A stretch of 52,082 nt of DNA from NCBI GenBank assembly GCA_023489485.1, contig JAMDCU010000080.1:935-53016 (forward strand), in the 5' to 3' direction. Positions 10,693-19,478 of the stretch are shown here, one piece after another. This DNA is from Chloroflexota bacterium (GTDB lineage Bacteria > Chloroflexota > Anaerolineae > UBA4142). The position numbers and the translations under genes are program-made. Every line of letters begins with the position of its first letter. Within the stretch, counting starts at the first letter, position 1. The notes beneath the pieces were generated by a model. The model was given only the letters and a program-made list of their open reading frames with translations, ran no database searches and was not told where the DNA came from.

Positions 10693-11928
10693 ATGGAGCC
10701 AACAATGTTACACACTCATACGCAGACCGAAGGGCCATTCCCAACAATAAAGAACAATCGCACCGACCTGGCTTTGGTTGCGATCATGTCCGTTCTGATC
10801 GTAGTGGCCGTTGGGGCAATGCGCACGACGAGTCCTCCCGCACTTTGGAATACTCTCATTCGCGTGCCACCGGGAAGCGGCAGCAGCTCGATGGCCGCGG
10901 AACTAACGGAGCCTTTGTCCACTTTCGAGCGGAATACGCAAGCATTGGTTGCCTCCGACTCCGATGGAGCATTTCAGGTGCTACTCTTGTCCCTGAAAGA
11001 AAACGAGCCGCTTGCACAGCGCCGTATCGTTCTGACGGCTTTGCAAGGCGCTTCGCCGGCGGTTGTTCCAGTGCTGATGACAGCCTTGACCGATGCTGAC
11101 CCGGGTGTACGCGCAGGCTCCGCCCAAGTATTAGGTATGCGTCACGAGTACCGAGCAATTGCAACGTTAACCCTGGCGACACACGATACCAAAGCCGACG
11201 TGCGGCTGCAGGCCGTCCGAGCTCTCGGCGCCTTGGACGCATGGCAAGCCCTACCGCGCTTGGAACAACTTGAAGTAAACGAGGGAATTTACGCGGTTCG
11301 CCAAGCGGCGAGCACGGCGAAAGAAGCCTTCCGGGGAAAGATGGCACAGGAGATCGGTGTCTCGGCCTCCCAATTGCGCGACATTTCGGTCACCGCAACC
11401 GAGTCGCCGCAAATCTACGCGGTTACCGCGAGCGATTTGTATGCGCGGCATGGTACCCGGTGGGAATTGGTGAGTCAACTACCGGATGCACCGTTGGCGC
11501 TGGCGACGGGCGCGGACCCGCAACTGATTTATCTTGCCACCATCAGTTCCGGTCTTTACCGCAGTCTTGATAGCGGTCAAACCTGGGAGCATGTTGAGTT
11601 CGGCTTGCGGACGCCCACTCAATTGACCGTCACGGCAGTCGTCGTCGACCCGCAGAACTCGAGCCGGGTATACATCGCCCTGGCCACCCAGAGCGCGAAA
11701 CCCGGTGCCAAAGACGCTCTGGGCATCTTTGCCAGCCGGGATAGCGGTGGCACTTGGGTTCTCCTTCCGAACTCGCCGAGCGCTCTCATTACTAAACGGC
11801 TCGTCATGGATTCGCAATCGGAGGGTTATCTGTATGGAATGATCGATGATACTCCGTGGCGTTACACCTTGCCATCGGACATACCAGGTTCTTCAATAGG
11901 ATGGGTGGGGTCGCCTACTCACAACTAA
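10693..11928 (+). CDS. Membrane-anchored HEAT-repeat + BNR/sialidase-like repeat protein
   Basis: N-terminal TM (LALVAIMSVLIVVAVGAM); HEAT-like VVPVLMTALTDADPGVRAGSAQVLG..ADVRLQAVRALGAL; BNR-like GLYRSLDSGQTWEHV, IFASRDSGGTWVLLP. Confidence 0.65.
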   Translation: MEPTMLHTHTQTEGPFPTIKNNRTDLALVAIMSVLIVVAVGAMRTTSPPALWNTLIRVPPGSGSSSMAAELTEPLSTFERNTQALVASDSDGAFQVLLLSLKENEPLAQRRIVLTALQGASPAVVPVLMTALTDADPGVRAGSAQVLGMRHEYRAIATLTLATHDTKADVRLQAVRALGALDAWQALPRLEQLEVNEGIYAVRQAASTAKEAFRGKMAQEIGVSASQLRDISVTATESPQIYAVTASDLYARHGTRWELVSQLPDAPLALATGADPQLIYLATISSGLYRSLDSGQTWEHVEFGLRTPTQLTVTAVVVDPQNSSRVYIALATQSAKPGAKDALGIFASRDSGGTWVLLPNSPSALITKRLVMDSQSEGYLYGMIDDTPWRYTLPSDIPGSSIGWVGSPTHN

Positions 11929-11956
11929 CTTTCCAGAAAGCTCTTTGGAGGTACAT

Positions 11957-12412
11957 ATGTCTATCAATGCAGGTCCCGTAGATCGTCTTGAACAAGTTCG
12001 AGTCACCCAGCAGCCTGGCGTTGAAACGCGCGAGGTGGTGACGGAGAACGTGAACGCCCGCAAGCGCCATACTCTGCAGCGGGTTTCTGCTCTGTTCGGT
12101 TTCTTTTTCAGCGTGCTCGAAGGGCTCCTCGGGCTGCGGATTCTCCTCAAGCTAATGGAGGCGAATCCGAACAATGCCTTTGCCAGTGCCGTTTACAACC
12201 TTACCGGGCTATTCGTGGCGCCTTTCAATAGCTTGTTGGGCAACCCCGCGTCTGCCGGAGGTCGAGTTCTGGAGATCACATCCATCGTTGCGATCATCGT
12301 ATACGCCCTGATCGCCTGGGCGATCATCCGCCTGGTGTGGTTGGTCTTTTATCAGCCGAGCGCCCGCAGCGTCACCACGTATGAGGCAGACCGGTCGCCG
12401 CGTGTCGGCTAA
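11957..12412 (+). CDS. YggT-like small membrane protein
   Basis: LFGFFFSVLEGLLGLRILLKLMEANPNNAFASAVYNLTGLFVAPFNSLLG. Confidence 0.65.
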   Translation: MSINAGPVDRLEQVRVTQQPGVETREVVTENVNARKRHTLQRVSALFGFFFSVLEGLLGLRILLKLMEANPNNAFASAVYNLTGLFVAPFNSLLGNPASAGGRVLEITSIVAIIVYALIAWAIIRLVWLVFYQPSARSVTTYEADRSPRVG

Positions 12413-12477
12413 CCAACGGCGCGCAGACGGGACCGATCGAACGGGCCGGTTTGCAGATGACAAAGGGAGTATTACCC

Positions 12478-12771
12478 ATGGAACCCACCTTGGTTCAAAT
12501 CATCGTTTACATCCTCATCGCCGGCATCAGTGCGTTTCTAGCGATGAGGATATTTGGCACGGGATACCCATTCGGCTTCTTTGGCGCCTTCCTCGGCGCG
12601 CTCTTGGGGGAGTGGCTGATGGTTAACCTGCTGCACATTGTGCTAGCGCCGGAAGCCTCTTACGGGGGTGTGCCGATCATTACGGCGGTCGTCGGAGCCG
12701 CGTCGCTGTCAGTGCTATGGGCCATCGTTACGAGCGGTAAACACCACCACCGACGATGGCTTCCCCGCTAG
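12478..12771 (+). CDS. GlsB/YeaQ-like small membrane protein
   Basis: MEPTLVQIIVYILIAGISAFLAMRIFGTGYPFGFFGAFLGALLGEWLMVNLL. Confidence 0.6.
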   Translation: MEPTLVQIIVYILIAGISAFLAMRIFGTGYPFGFFGAFLGALLGEWLMVNLLHIVLAPEASYGGVPIITAVVGAASLSVLWAIVTSGKHHHRRWLPR

Positions 12772-12795
12772 CTTGAGCAATGCCGATGACATCAA

Positions 12796-12842
12796 GTGAA
12801 CATGTTCACGGAGGCAGTCGCTTCTGGTAGGGTGACTGCCTC
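12796..12842 (+). promoter_or_regulatory. 14-bp perfect palindrome followed by a 9-bp stem-loop, upstream of the 12859 ORF
   Basis: GTGAACATGTTCAC, then GAGGCAGTC-N14-GACTGCCTC. Confidence 0.45.
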
Positions 12843-12858
12843 TCTCCAGGAGTAAGCC

Positions 12859-13077
12859 ATGCAAGACCGAAATCGATTTCAGCTCGACGCGTTTCTGTTC
12901 ACCATCCTCTGGGTCTTCTTCCTCTGCATTGTTTCAGCCGGATTTCTGATCGCCGTCCTGGCGGGAACCGTCTCCCTGCCCACCGAGATTGTGAACGTCT
13001 TCCCCTTTCTAACGGTCGCCGTCTTGATACTTGCTTTCGGGGTCGCGCGCACCGCCTTTTCGTATTGGTCCATCTAG
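12859..13077 (+). CDS. Small two-TM membrane protein
   Basis: 72 aa hydrophobic ORF with ribosome-binding-like CAGGAGTAAGCC upstream. Confidence 0.5.
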   Translation: MQDRNRFQLDAFLFTILWVFFLCIVSAGFLIAVLAGTVSLPTEIVNVFPFLTVAVLILAFGVARTAFSYWSI

Positions 13078-13239
13078 GTCGTCCCGCCAAAACCCGGTCG
13101 AACTCTACGTCGCATCCTGGTTACGCACTCTATCAAACCGAGCTCGCATATGGGTCGCGTGAGATTAATCTGGGCGTTCACCTCCGGCGTCACGTGGCCA
13201 ATCAGAGGGAATGCATCATCACACAAGAAGGAGAACATC

Positions 13240-13389
13240 ATGAAACTGACACGGAACCTCGGAATGCTCTTGCTCGCAATCTACCTGATCCTAGTGGGAG
13301 TCAGCGCGTTTATTAGTCTGGGGCAGTTGAGCATTGTTGTCGCAATCCTCGCGATCGCGGCCGGTATCTTAATTCTGATCGGTCGCTAG
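13240..13389 (+). CDS. 49-aa small membrane protein
   Basis: AAGGAGAACATCATG then MKLTRNLGMLLLAIYLILVGVSAFISLGQLSIVVAILAIAAGILILIGR; paralogue near 22020. Confidence 0.65.
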   Translation: MKLTRNLGMLLLAIYLILVGVSAFISLGQLSIVVAILAIAAGILILIGR

Positions 13390-13546
13390 GCAGTACGTTC
13401 CCTCGGCCCGACTTTCGGAGCAACGGGAACAAGTCCATTGCATTCTGCGCGCGAACGGCAGATACCCTTTCGTCCCCCGCAAGTGCTGGGTCGCAAGACG
13501 CGTCGCCAACTCTGTTGGCGCACCCAGCGGAGGGCTGCCGCATGGG

Positions 13547-13999
13547 GGTCACTGCGGCGGCATCCACTTTTTCGTAATCGCGTTTATTGGTTGGCTCCTG
13601 CAGAACGCCGCGACCGCCAGTGTGCAGCAGGTGACGCTGCAACGCCTGTTGGCCGGGCACACAGTTGGCGAAATCATGACGCCCGAATGCCAGACGCTCG
13701 CGCCGGAAGCGACGCTGGACCAAGTGGTCCAGGATCATATTCTGACGACGGGGCGGCGGTGTTTTCCCGTGGAACGGGCGGGGCGCGTCGAAGGGCTGCT
13801 GACGTTGCACCATGTCAAGGCAATTCCGCGCGAACGCTGGGCGACGACGACAGCCGAACAGGCGATGACGCCACTGGCGCAGCTGCGTGTCGTTCGTCCG
13901 GGTGATCCCTTGTGGCAAGCGATTCTGCCGGGACACTTGCCGAGCGCGGCCTCATCGACACCATGCTGCCAATCGGCGTACTGTTCGCGCTGTGGATAA
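13547..13999 (+). pseudogene. Site-2-protease/CBS protein remnant
   Basis: GGIHFFVIAFIGWLLQNAATASVQQVTLQRLLAGHTVGEIMTPECQTLAPEATLDQVVQDHILTTGRRCFPV...; lacks protease catalytic part, C-terminus off-frame. Confidence 0.55.
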
Positions 14000-14036
14000 T
14001 GATGCGCCGCCAGTTCGCGTTTGATATCGTGCCGCG

Positions 14037-15578
14037 CTAGCCGGGTTTGCCCGAACGGCCAGGCGCAAGGGGCTGCACCAATCCTTGCGCGGGAGCGAGA
14101 TCCTTTTCCGGGCGGTCTTCTCTCTTGAAATCAATATATCCCCGCTCAACGTCCGTTGATATCAGCTGCACGCGAATCCGGTCGCCAACATCAATGCCCT
14201 CGAACCCATGGACCACTCGCCCTTCGACCGGAATATTCAAAAGGCGGGCCCAGGTACCTTTCGATGAAGCCCCTGTGACAAGTGCGTCGAACCGCTCTCC
14301 GATTTTCGATTCCAGGAGAAGCGCCGCGGCCGATTTGCCGACCTGCCGTTCGACCTTGTCAGCGGCATCCTCTTCTTCGGTGCAATGAGTCGCCAGAACC
14401 TCCAGTTCAGCGATGCCATAGGGGATGGGGCTCCCATCGATGGCGGCCTTTAATAAACGCTGCGTGATAAGGTCCGTAAATCGACGATTAGGGGCTGTGG
14501 AATGAGTATAGTCGCTCACGGCGAGACCAAAATGTCCCGGCGCCGTGTCGCCCGGTAGTTCTGCGATATATTCACCCGCCCCCAACAGTTTGATCACGGC
14601 GAGAGACAAATCGGGGAAACGAAGCGGGTCCGCGGCTCGCTCCTTCGTCAGAAATTCTTCCAGCGCTTTTGAATCTGGATTACCTGGCAGCGCGAACTTG
14701 TGCTCTGCGGCAATCTCGACAATCCGGTCCCATCGTTTTGGAGTGCGGACGACCCGGCGGATCGAAGGGACTTGGCGTGACGAGAGGTACCGGGCGGTCA
14801 CGCCGTTCGCCGCGATCATGAAATCCTCGATAATGTCCTTGGCGCGGTTCGTTTCTTCCATTTGCAGGTCACGGATTTGATCGCCATCAAATACCGGTCT
14901 TGCCTCAATGGTTTCAAGACTCAGCGCCCCATGAACGTGCCGGAGATTCTTCATACTTTGCGCGGCTCTGTCCTGCGTGCGCACATTCTCAGCAAGCCCA
15001 TTTGTGGCCGCAATCCCTGCGGGCATGGTCCCATTCCCTTCCAGCCATGTAGCAACGCTGTTGTAGGCGAGCTTGGCCCGATTCCGAACACGCGCCCGGT
15101 AGATGTCAGAATCACGCAGGGATCCATCCGTGCCAATCACCATGTCGACGACAATGGACAAACGATCCTCATTGACATTCAGCGATGTCAGGTCGGTGGA
15201 GAGCTTTTCGGGAAGCATGGGGAACGTTATCGCCGCCGTATACACCGAGGTTGTGTTATGCCGGGCGTGTTGATCAAGGGCTGAGCCATTCTCGACGAGC
15301 GCGTCCACATCAGCTACGGCAACCAGAATCCTGACTGTGTCTCCGGGCATTGCCTCGGCCACGGTAAGCTGGTCCAGGTCACGGGAATCATCGTTATCAA
15401 TGGAAGCCCATAGTAGCTCCCTGAGGTCACGCACAAGCCTGCCAGTCATAGTTGCAGCTGCCCGAATGTTGCCGAGTTCGGCGATGGCTTGTGCAGAAAA
15501 GTCAGGCAGCAATCCTCGCTCAAGCATCGCTCTCCGGGCGATGCTCTGAAGAATGGCACGGTGCTGTTGCTCATTCAT
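14037..15578 (-). CDS. RNB-domain exoribonuclease (RNase II/R-like)
   Basis: SIDNDDSRDLDQLTVAE...GDTVRILVAVADVDALVENGSALDQHARHNTTSVYTAAITFPMLPEKLSTDLTSLNVNEDRLSIVVDM. Confidence 0.9.
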   Translation of the reverse strand: MNEQQHRAILQSIARRAMLERGLLPDFSAQAIAELGNIRAAATMTGRLVRDLRELLWASIDNDDSRDLDQLTVAEAMPGDTVRILVAVADVDALVENGSALDQHARHNTTSVYTAAITFPMLPEKLSTDLTSLNVNEDRLSIVVDMVIGTDGSLRDSDIYRARVRNRAKLAYNSVATWLEGNGTMPAGIAATNGLAENVRTQDRAAQSMKNLRHVHGALSLETIEARPVFDGDQIRDLQMEETNRAKDIIEDFMIAANGVTARYLSSRQVPSIRRVVRTPKRWDRIVEIAAEHKFALPGNPDSKALEEFLTKERAADPLRFPDLSLAVIKLLGAGEYIAELPGDTAPGHFGLAVSDYTHSTAPNRRFTDLITQRLLKAAIDGSPIPYGIAELEVLATHCTEEEDAADKVERQVGKSAAALLLESKIGERFDALVTGASSKGTWARLLNIPVEGRVVHGFEGIDVGDRIRVQLISTDVERGYIDFKREDRPEKDLAPAQGLVQPLAPGRSGKPG

Positions 15579-15666
15579 GTCCACAGGATTTCCCTCCTTC
15601 AACAGTTCACTTTCCTGTAAAATATCGCCTTTGCGATTTCTGCCGTGATAATGTAAGCTACGATCA

Positions 15667-16040
15667 TTATCCCGATGGGCAGAAGGGCCAAAATGGGCAA
15701 TGGGGTAAACCCCAAAACCCCAGCCAGACCCATCCACTGCCCGAGCGATGGATCCGCCTCGAGTGCGATTCGCGAGTGGTCATCTCATAGTGCGCGCCCA
15801 CGTAAATCCGAGTAAATGCGACGAGTGCGGCGATACTATGCACGCCCACGGCAATTTCCAGGGGCCATTGAAAGTGGCGGAGGCACAGCGTCGCTACGAA
15901 AAATGTCTGCGCGGCATGTCCGCTTGGAAAAGACAAGCCCGGTTCGCGCCAGAAGCGCCCAGCGCGCTAGCGGCGTAAGCCGCATGATAACAATTCCGAG
16001 CCCGCCGAGCAGACCTATCACCACCGCCCCGCGTTAAACG
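15667..16040 (-). pseudogene. PAP2-family phosphatase, frameshifted
   Basis: SFPSGHAAQTFFVATLCLRHF...TRIYVGAHY, with upstream TM part (VIGLLGGLGIVIMRLTPLARWALLAR) in another frame and loss of frame after GAHY. Confidence 0.6.
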
Positions 16041-16114
16041 GTCCGGCGGCGCAGGAGGCGCTCTCCCCACGGTGTGCTTACCAGTGTCTGCTGGACTTGC
16101 TTCAGATCCGGGAT

Positions 16115-17080
16115 TCACGGTGTCCCCTCGGCAGCCGGGGGAGGCGGCGTGGCTGCAACGCCAGCGGGACCTGCCATCACCGCCAAGCTGTGCGGCTGCA
16201 CCGTCAACGTCACCGGACCATCGCCGAGAAAGACTCCGTCCGCCATCACCGGCATCGGCGGATCCGTGGTAATCGCAATTTTCTTCACGTGAAAGCGCTG
16301 AATCCGCTCATCGTTCATGGAGCGCATTGCCTGTCCGATCAGATCGCGTTTACTCAAATCGGAATAGACCAATACGTCGAGCCGGCGGTCATCAAATAAC
16401 ACATCCGGCGCGATCTGAAAATTCGCGCCCATGAACGGCATGTTGGCGACGATGACCAGGTGCGCGTGGGTAATGATTTCACGGCGGTGGTGGTCTAAAC
16501 GTAGACGAATTTCGGAGGGCGCCGCCGAAACCAAGGTCGAAATGAACTCGCCGATTTTGCCCAGGTCGCCATGCTGGATGTCGTCGGCGGATGGGTACAG
16601 CGCCGAAGCCAAACCGACGGCGCCGGCCTCCAGGAAGAAACGGCTCGCGCGTCCTTGGCGCGCCTGTCCGACGTCTATTTTGAGCGGGCGTCCTTTCCGC
16701 AGGAGCGCGACGGCGCCGGCGAGATTGTTGGTCGGAATGCCGAGACTGCGCGCGAGATTATTGCGGGTGCCGGTTGGAATAATGCCCAGGGTCGTCCGGC
16801 TGCCGACGAGTCCGAGCGCGACATTTTCAATCGTGCCATCGCCGCCGGAAACGATGACCATTCTGGCGCCGTCTCGGACCGCGCGGCGCGCGAGGGCGCC
16901 GAGATGCAATTCCGGTTGTACGAGCAACACTTCCGCCTGGATATTCACGAATTGCAGTTGGCGCAGCAAATCGAGCAACTGCACGGCGGAATCCGCCGGG
17001 TTGCCCGCAGCCGGGTTGAAGATCAGTTTGGCTTTCACAGACTGATTCCCTAATCCGACCCTCCTCCCCGTTCTGAGCAT
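16115..17080 (-). CDS. Diacylglycerol kinase family lipid kinase
   Basis: KAKLIFNPAAG...MVIVSGGDGTIENVALGLVGSRTTLGIIPTGTRNNLARSLGIP. Confidence 0.9.
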   Translation of the reverse strand: MLRTGRRVGLGNQSVKAKLIFNPAAGNPADSAVQLLDLLRQLQFVNIQAEVLLVQPELHLGALARRAVRDGARMVIVSGGDGTIENVALGLVGSRTTLGIIPTGTRNNLARSLGIPTNNLAGAVALLRKGRPLKIDVGQARQGRASRFFLEAGAVGLASALYPSADDIQHGDLGKIGEFISTLVSAAPSEIRLRLDHHRREIITHAHLVIVANMPFMGANFQIAPDVLFDDRRLDVLVYSDLSKRDLIGQAMRSMNDERIQRFHVKKIAITTDPPMPVMADGVFLGDGPVTLTVQPHSLAVMAGPAGVAATPPPPAAEGTP

Positions 17081-17110
17081 GCAGAGAGGGAGGAGGGCGG
17101 GAGCAGAGAG

Positions 17111-17332
17111 TTACGGTTTCCGGGCGTGTTTCTGATTGTATTCCTTCATCCGCTTGGCTATCTCCGCGTCGGCTTTCTCGCGCGTGTAGCCATATTTCTC
17201 TTGCAGGGCGCCGCGCAGGTTTTCCATCTTACCCCTGACACGGTCGAGATCGCTATCGGTGAGTTTGCCCCACCACTCTTTCGCACTCCCACGCATTTGT
17301 TTCCACTTGCCCCGCAAAATGTTGTCGTTCAT
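17111..17332 (-). CDS. CsbD family stress response protein
   Basis: MNDNILRGKWKQMRGSAKEWWGKLTDSDLDRVRGKMENLRGALQEKYGYTREKADAEI. Confidence 0.85.
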   Translation of the reverse strand: MNDNILRGKWKQMRGSAKEWWGKLTDSDLDRVRGKMENLRGALQEKYGYTREKADAEIAKRMKEYNQKHARKP

Positions 17333-17670
17333 GGTAGTACCTCCTTGAACCAGTTAACGGACTTGCAGTTTATGCGATGACTTGCATGCGCTGCAAAGCC
17401 CGCGCTGGTCGCGCCCCATGGGCCTTTGGCTTTTCCCAGGTGTTCCACATCAAGAATGACCGCGCACGTCACATCGCGGATTGTCAGATCGCCAACCAGG
17501 CGCCCGTGAGTCGCGTCAACCATTTCACCGCGTTTGTTCTTGAACGTGATCTTTGGATATTTCTCCGCGTCCAGGAAATCTGCCGAGCGGAGGTGCGCAT
17601 CGTGTTTTTCATCCCGCGTGTTAACACTGGCGGCTTTGATTTCAACGTTGACCTTGGACTTGCAACATGC
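17329..17670 (-). pseudogene. YceI family protein remnant
   Basis: VNVEIKAASVNTRDEKHDAHLRSADFLDAEKYPKITFKNKR...GRLVGDLTIRDVTCAVILDVEHLGKAKGPWGATSAGFAA; N-terminus missing and C-terminus aberrant. Confidence 0.6.
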
Positions 17671-17813
17671 TCTTCGTCGCTTTTGCGAGTCATTCCTTCT
17701 TGTGTGCGGCGGATTTGGCGTGGTCGCGCGCCTTGTGCGCCGCTGACAGAACGGCGGAATGTCAGGAATCGGGGCAAGAGCCAAACTCCTGCCTTCATCG
17801 CCCGCGGAAGATT

Positions 17814-18194
17814 CTAGCGATGCTCTGCAGCTTCCGCTTCGGCTTTCGTCTTATGCACGGTCCCATCCGGATGGTTCGGCGGTGAGTAAATCGTGTAGAG
17901 TTTGAGCGGCTTGGTCGCAGAAGCATTGATCACATTGTGATAGGTGCCCGCCGGCACCACCACTGCGTCGCCGTCACGGGCCAGATGCTCTTCTTTGCCG
18001 TCGAAGACGAATTTGGCTTTGCCCTCTTCGAGGCGGAAGAACTGGTCGACGTTGGGATGCACCTCGTTGCCGATTTCCTCCCGCGGCTGCAGACACATCA
18101 CCACAAGCTGACTGTATTTTCCGGTGAAGAGCACCCGGCGAAAATACTTGTTCTTCAGAGTTGTCTTCTCGATTGGTCCAACGTAGCCGGTCAT
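17814..18194 (-). CDS. Cupin domain protein
   Basis: QLVVMCLQPREEIGNEVHPNVDQFFRLEEGKAKFVFDGKEEHLARDGDAVVVPAGTYHNVIN. Confidence 0.85.
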   Translation of the reverse strand: MTGYVGPIEKTTLKNKYFRRVLFTGKYSQLVVMCLQPREEIGNEVHPNVDQFFRLEEGKAKFVFDGKEEHLARDGDAVVVPAGTYHNVINASATKPLKLYTIYSPPNHPDGTVHKTKAEAEAAEHR

Positions 18195-18273
18195 TGTCTT
18201 TGCCTCCTTGGGTCAGGATTGACGATGTAACTAGAGTATAGGTTGCGCCTAAGTGCTTTGCCGATGGATCAAA

Positions 18274-18705
18274 TCATCTCGGTAAGGCATCTCTCGGGCT
18301 ATGTGTGCGTCCGGCTTGGACGAGATCCAATATTCTGTCATCGATTCCGTCTGTTTGGATTTGTTCCCAGAGCTTACCTCCCGGCTTGAGCAAGTTCAGA
18401 GCGACGACGGCTCCGGTGATGAGACCCAGCGCCAGAGTGACACGTAGCAGGCTACGCTCGACCGAATGCAGACGGTGGGTCCCGCTGGACTCGGAAGTTT
18501 CTTTCAGTGAATGCGCGACGTGCGGCGTGTGATCGTGGTGCAGCGCAATGTCGCGGTCGGTCACAATCCCGACCAGTCTTCCATCGTCGGTGACGAGCAC
18601 ATCGCCGATGTTCCGATCCCGCATCAGACGGGCGGCGTGCGCCACAGTATCCAGGGGTGAGCAAGTAGCAAGCGACCCTGTCATAATATCATGGGCTTGG
18701 GGCAC
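18274..18705 (-). CDS. Truncated CBS-domain protein fused to a TM segment
   Basis: MTGSLATCSPLDTVAHAARLMRDRNIGDVLVTDDGRLVGIVTDRDIAL then SLLRVTLALGLITGAVVALNLL. Confidence 0.6.
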   Translation of the reverse strand: MPQAHDIMTGSLATCSPLDTVAHAARLMRDRNIGDVLVTDDGRLVGIVTDRDIALHHDHTPHVAHSLKETSESSGTHRLHSVERSLLRVTLALGLITGAVVALNLLKPGGKLWEQIQTDGIDDRILDLVQAGRTHSPRDALPR

Positions 18706-18736
18706 GATCCTCTCCTTCTTTGAAGGTACCGCGCAA

Positions 18737-18790
18737 CCGGGGCGAGGCTTCTATCCCTATCGTTCAACAGAGACAGGAATCTCGCCCCGG
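18737..18790. other. Long-stem inverted repeat
   Basis: CCGGGGCGAG ... CTCGCCCCGG. Confidence 0.5.
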
Positions 18791-18801
18791 CGGCGACCAT
18801 C

Positions 18802-18826
18802 GGAGACCAACATAAGATTGGTCTCC
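18802..18826. terminator. 9-bp stem hairpin downstream of glsB copy B
   Basis: GGAGACCAA-CATAAGA-TTGGTCTCC. Confidence 0.55.
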
Positions 18827-18845
18827 CGGAAGCACGCCATGATCG

Positions 18846-19109
18846 CTAGGCCCGGCGAGGGTGCAAAAACATCCGGCTCAGCCCAATCAAAACCATCGCC
18901 CCGATGAACGCCACAACGATGCTCAGCACGTTGATCCCGTTGACCGCATCTGACACTCCGAATAAAGCCCCGGCGAGATAGCCGCCTACCAGTCCCCCGA
19001 TGATCCCCAGAACGATGTCACCGACGAGACCATAGCCGCCCCCCCGCATCACCTGACTGGCGAGCCAGCCGGCAATGAGTCCTACGACAATCCAAGATAA
19101 GATTCCCAT
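18846..19109 (-). CDS. GlsB/YeaQ/YmgE family stress response membrane protein, copy B
   Basis: Differs from copy A by one residue (AMVLIG vs AMILIG). Confidence 0.9.
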   Translation of the reverse strand: MGILSWIVVGLIAGWLASQVMRGGGYGLVGDIVLGIIGGLVGGYLAGALFGVSDAVNGINVLSIVVAFIGAMVLIGLSRMFLHPRRA

Positions 19110-19219
19110 CTGTCTACTCCTTCGGTCGAACGAATTACCAGCCCATGGACTGGCGCAGATCCCAACATCCGTCAAGTGCACAGTCCCGATCTTCTCAGAT
19201 CTGCTGCGGATGTGAACAC

Positions 19220-19309
19220 AGCATACGGCGCATTGGGGACGAAAGGAACCACTGGGACTCGTTTGTTTTTGTCGTAAAGGGATGATACGCGCTGTCGTGA
19301 AATACGACA
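19220..19309 (-). promoter_or_regulatory. Conserved promoter module copy M4 (glsB copy B)
   Basis: Identical to M3. Confidence 0.8.
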
Positions 19310-19478
19310 ACGCGTCTTCAATATGGTTCCTCTGGTAAGGTTACGGCGAGCCTTCAATCGGCCGGTTTCCCGTGGCATCACTCGCCAGTTCCAATGGCCA
19401 GCGCCACTTACCTGGTTATATAGTATAATTATTAGAGGTCGACGGTCCGATGTTGTCTCCCGTTCGCTATGGTGACCT

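Larger units (their letters stand above)
18842..19309. repeat. 468-bp direct repeat, copy B
   Basis: Same orientation as 9787-10254; one mismatch seen by eye. Confidence 0.9.

Noticed and set aside
10117-10715. Minus-strand ORFs of 167-191 aa overlapping modules M3/M5
   Set aside because: They read through promoter modules and hairpins; no recognisable protein and the N-terminal extension of glsB is not needed.
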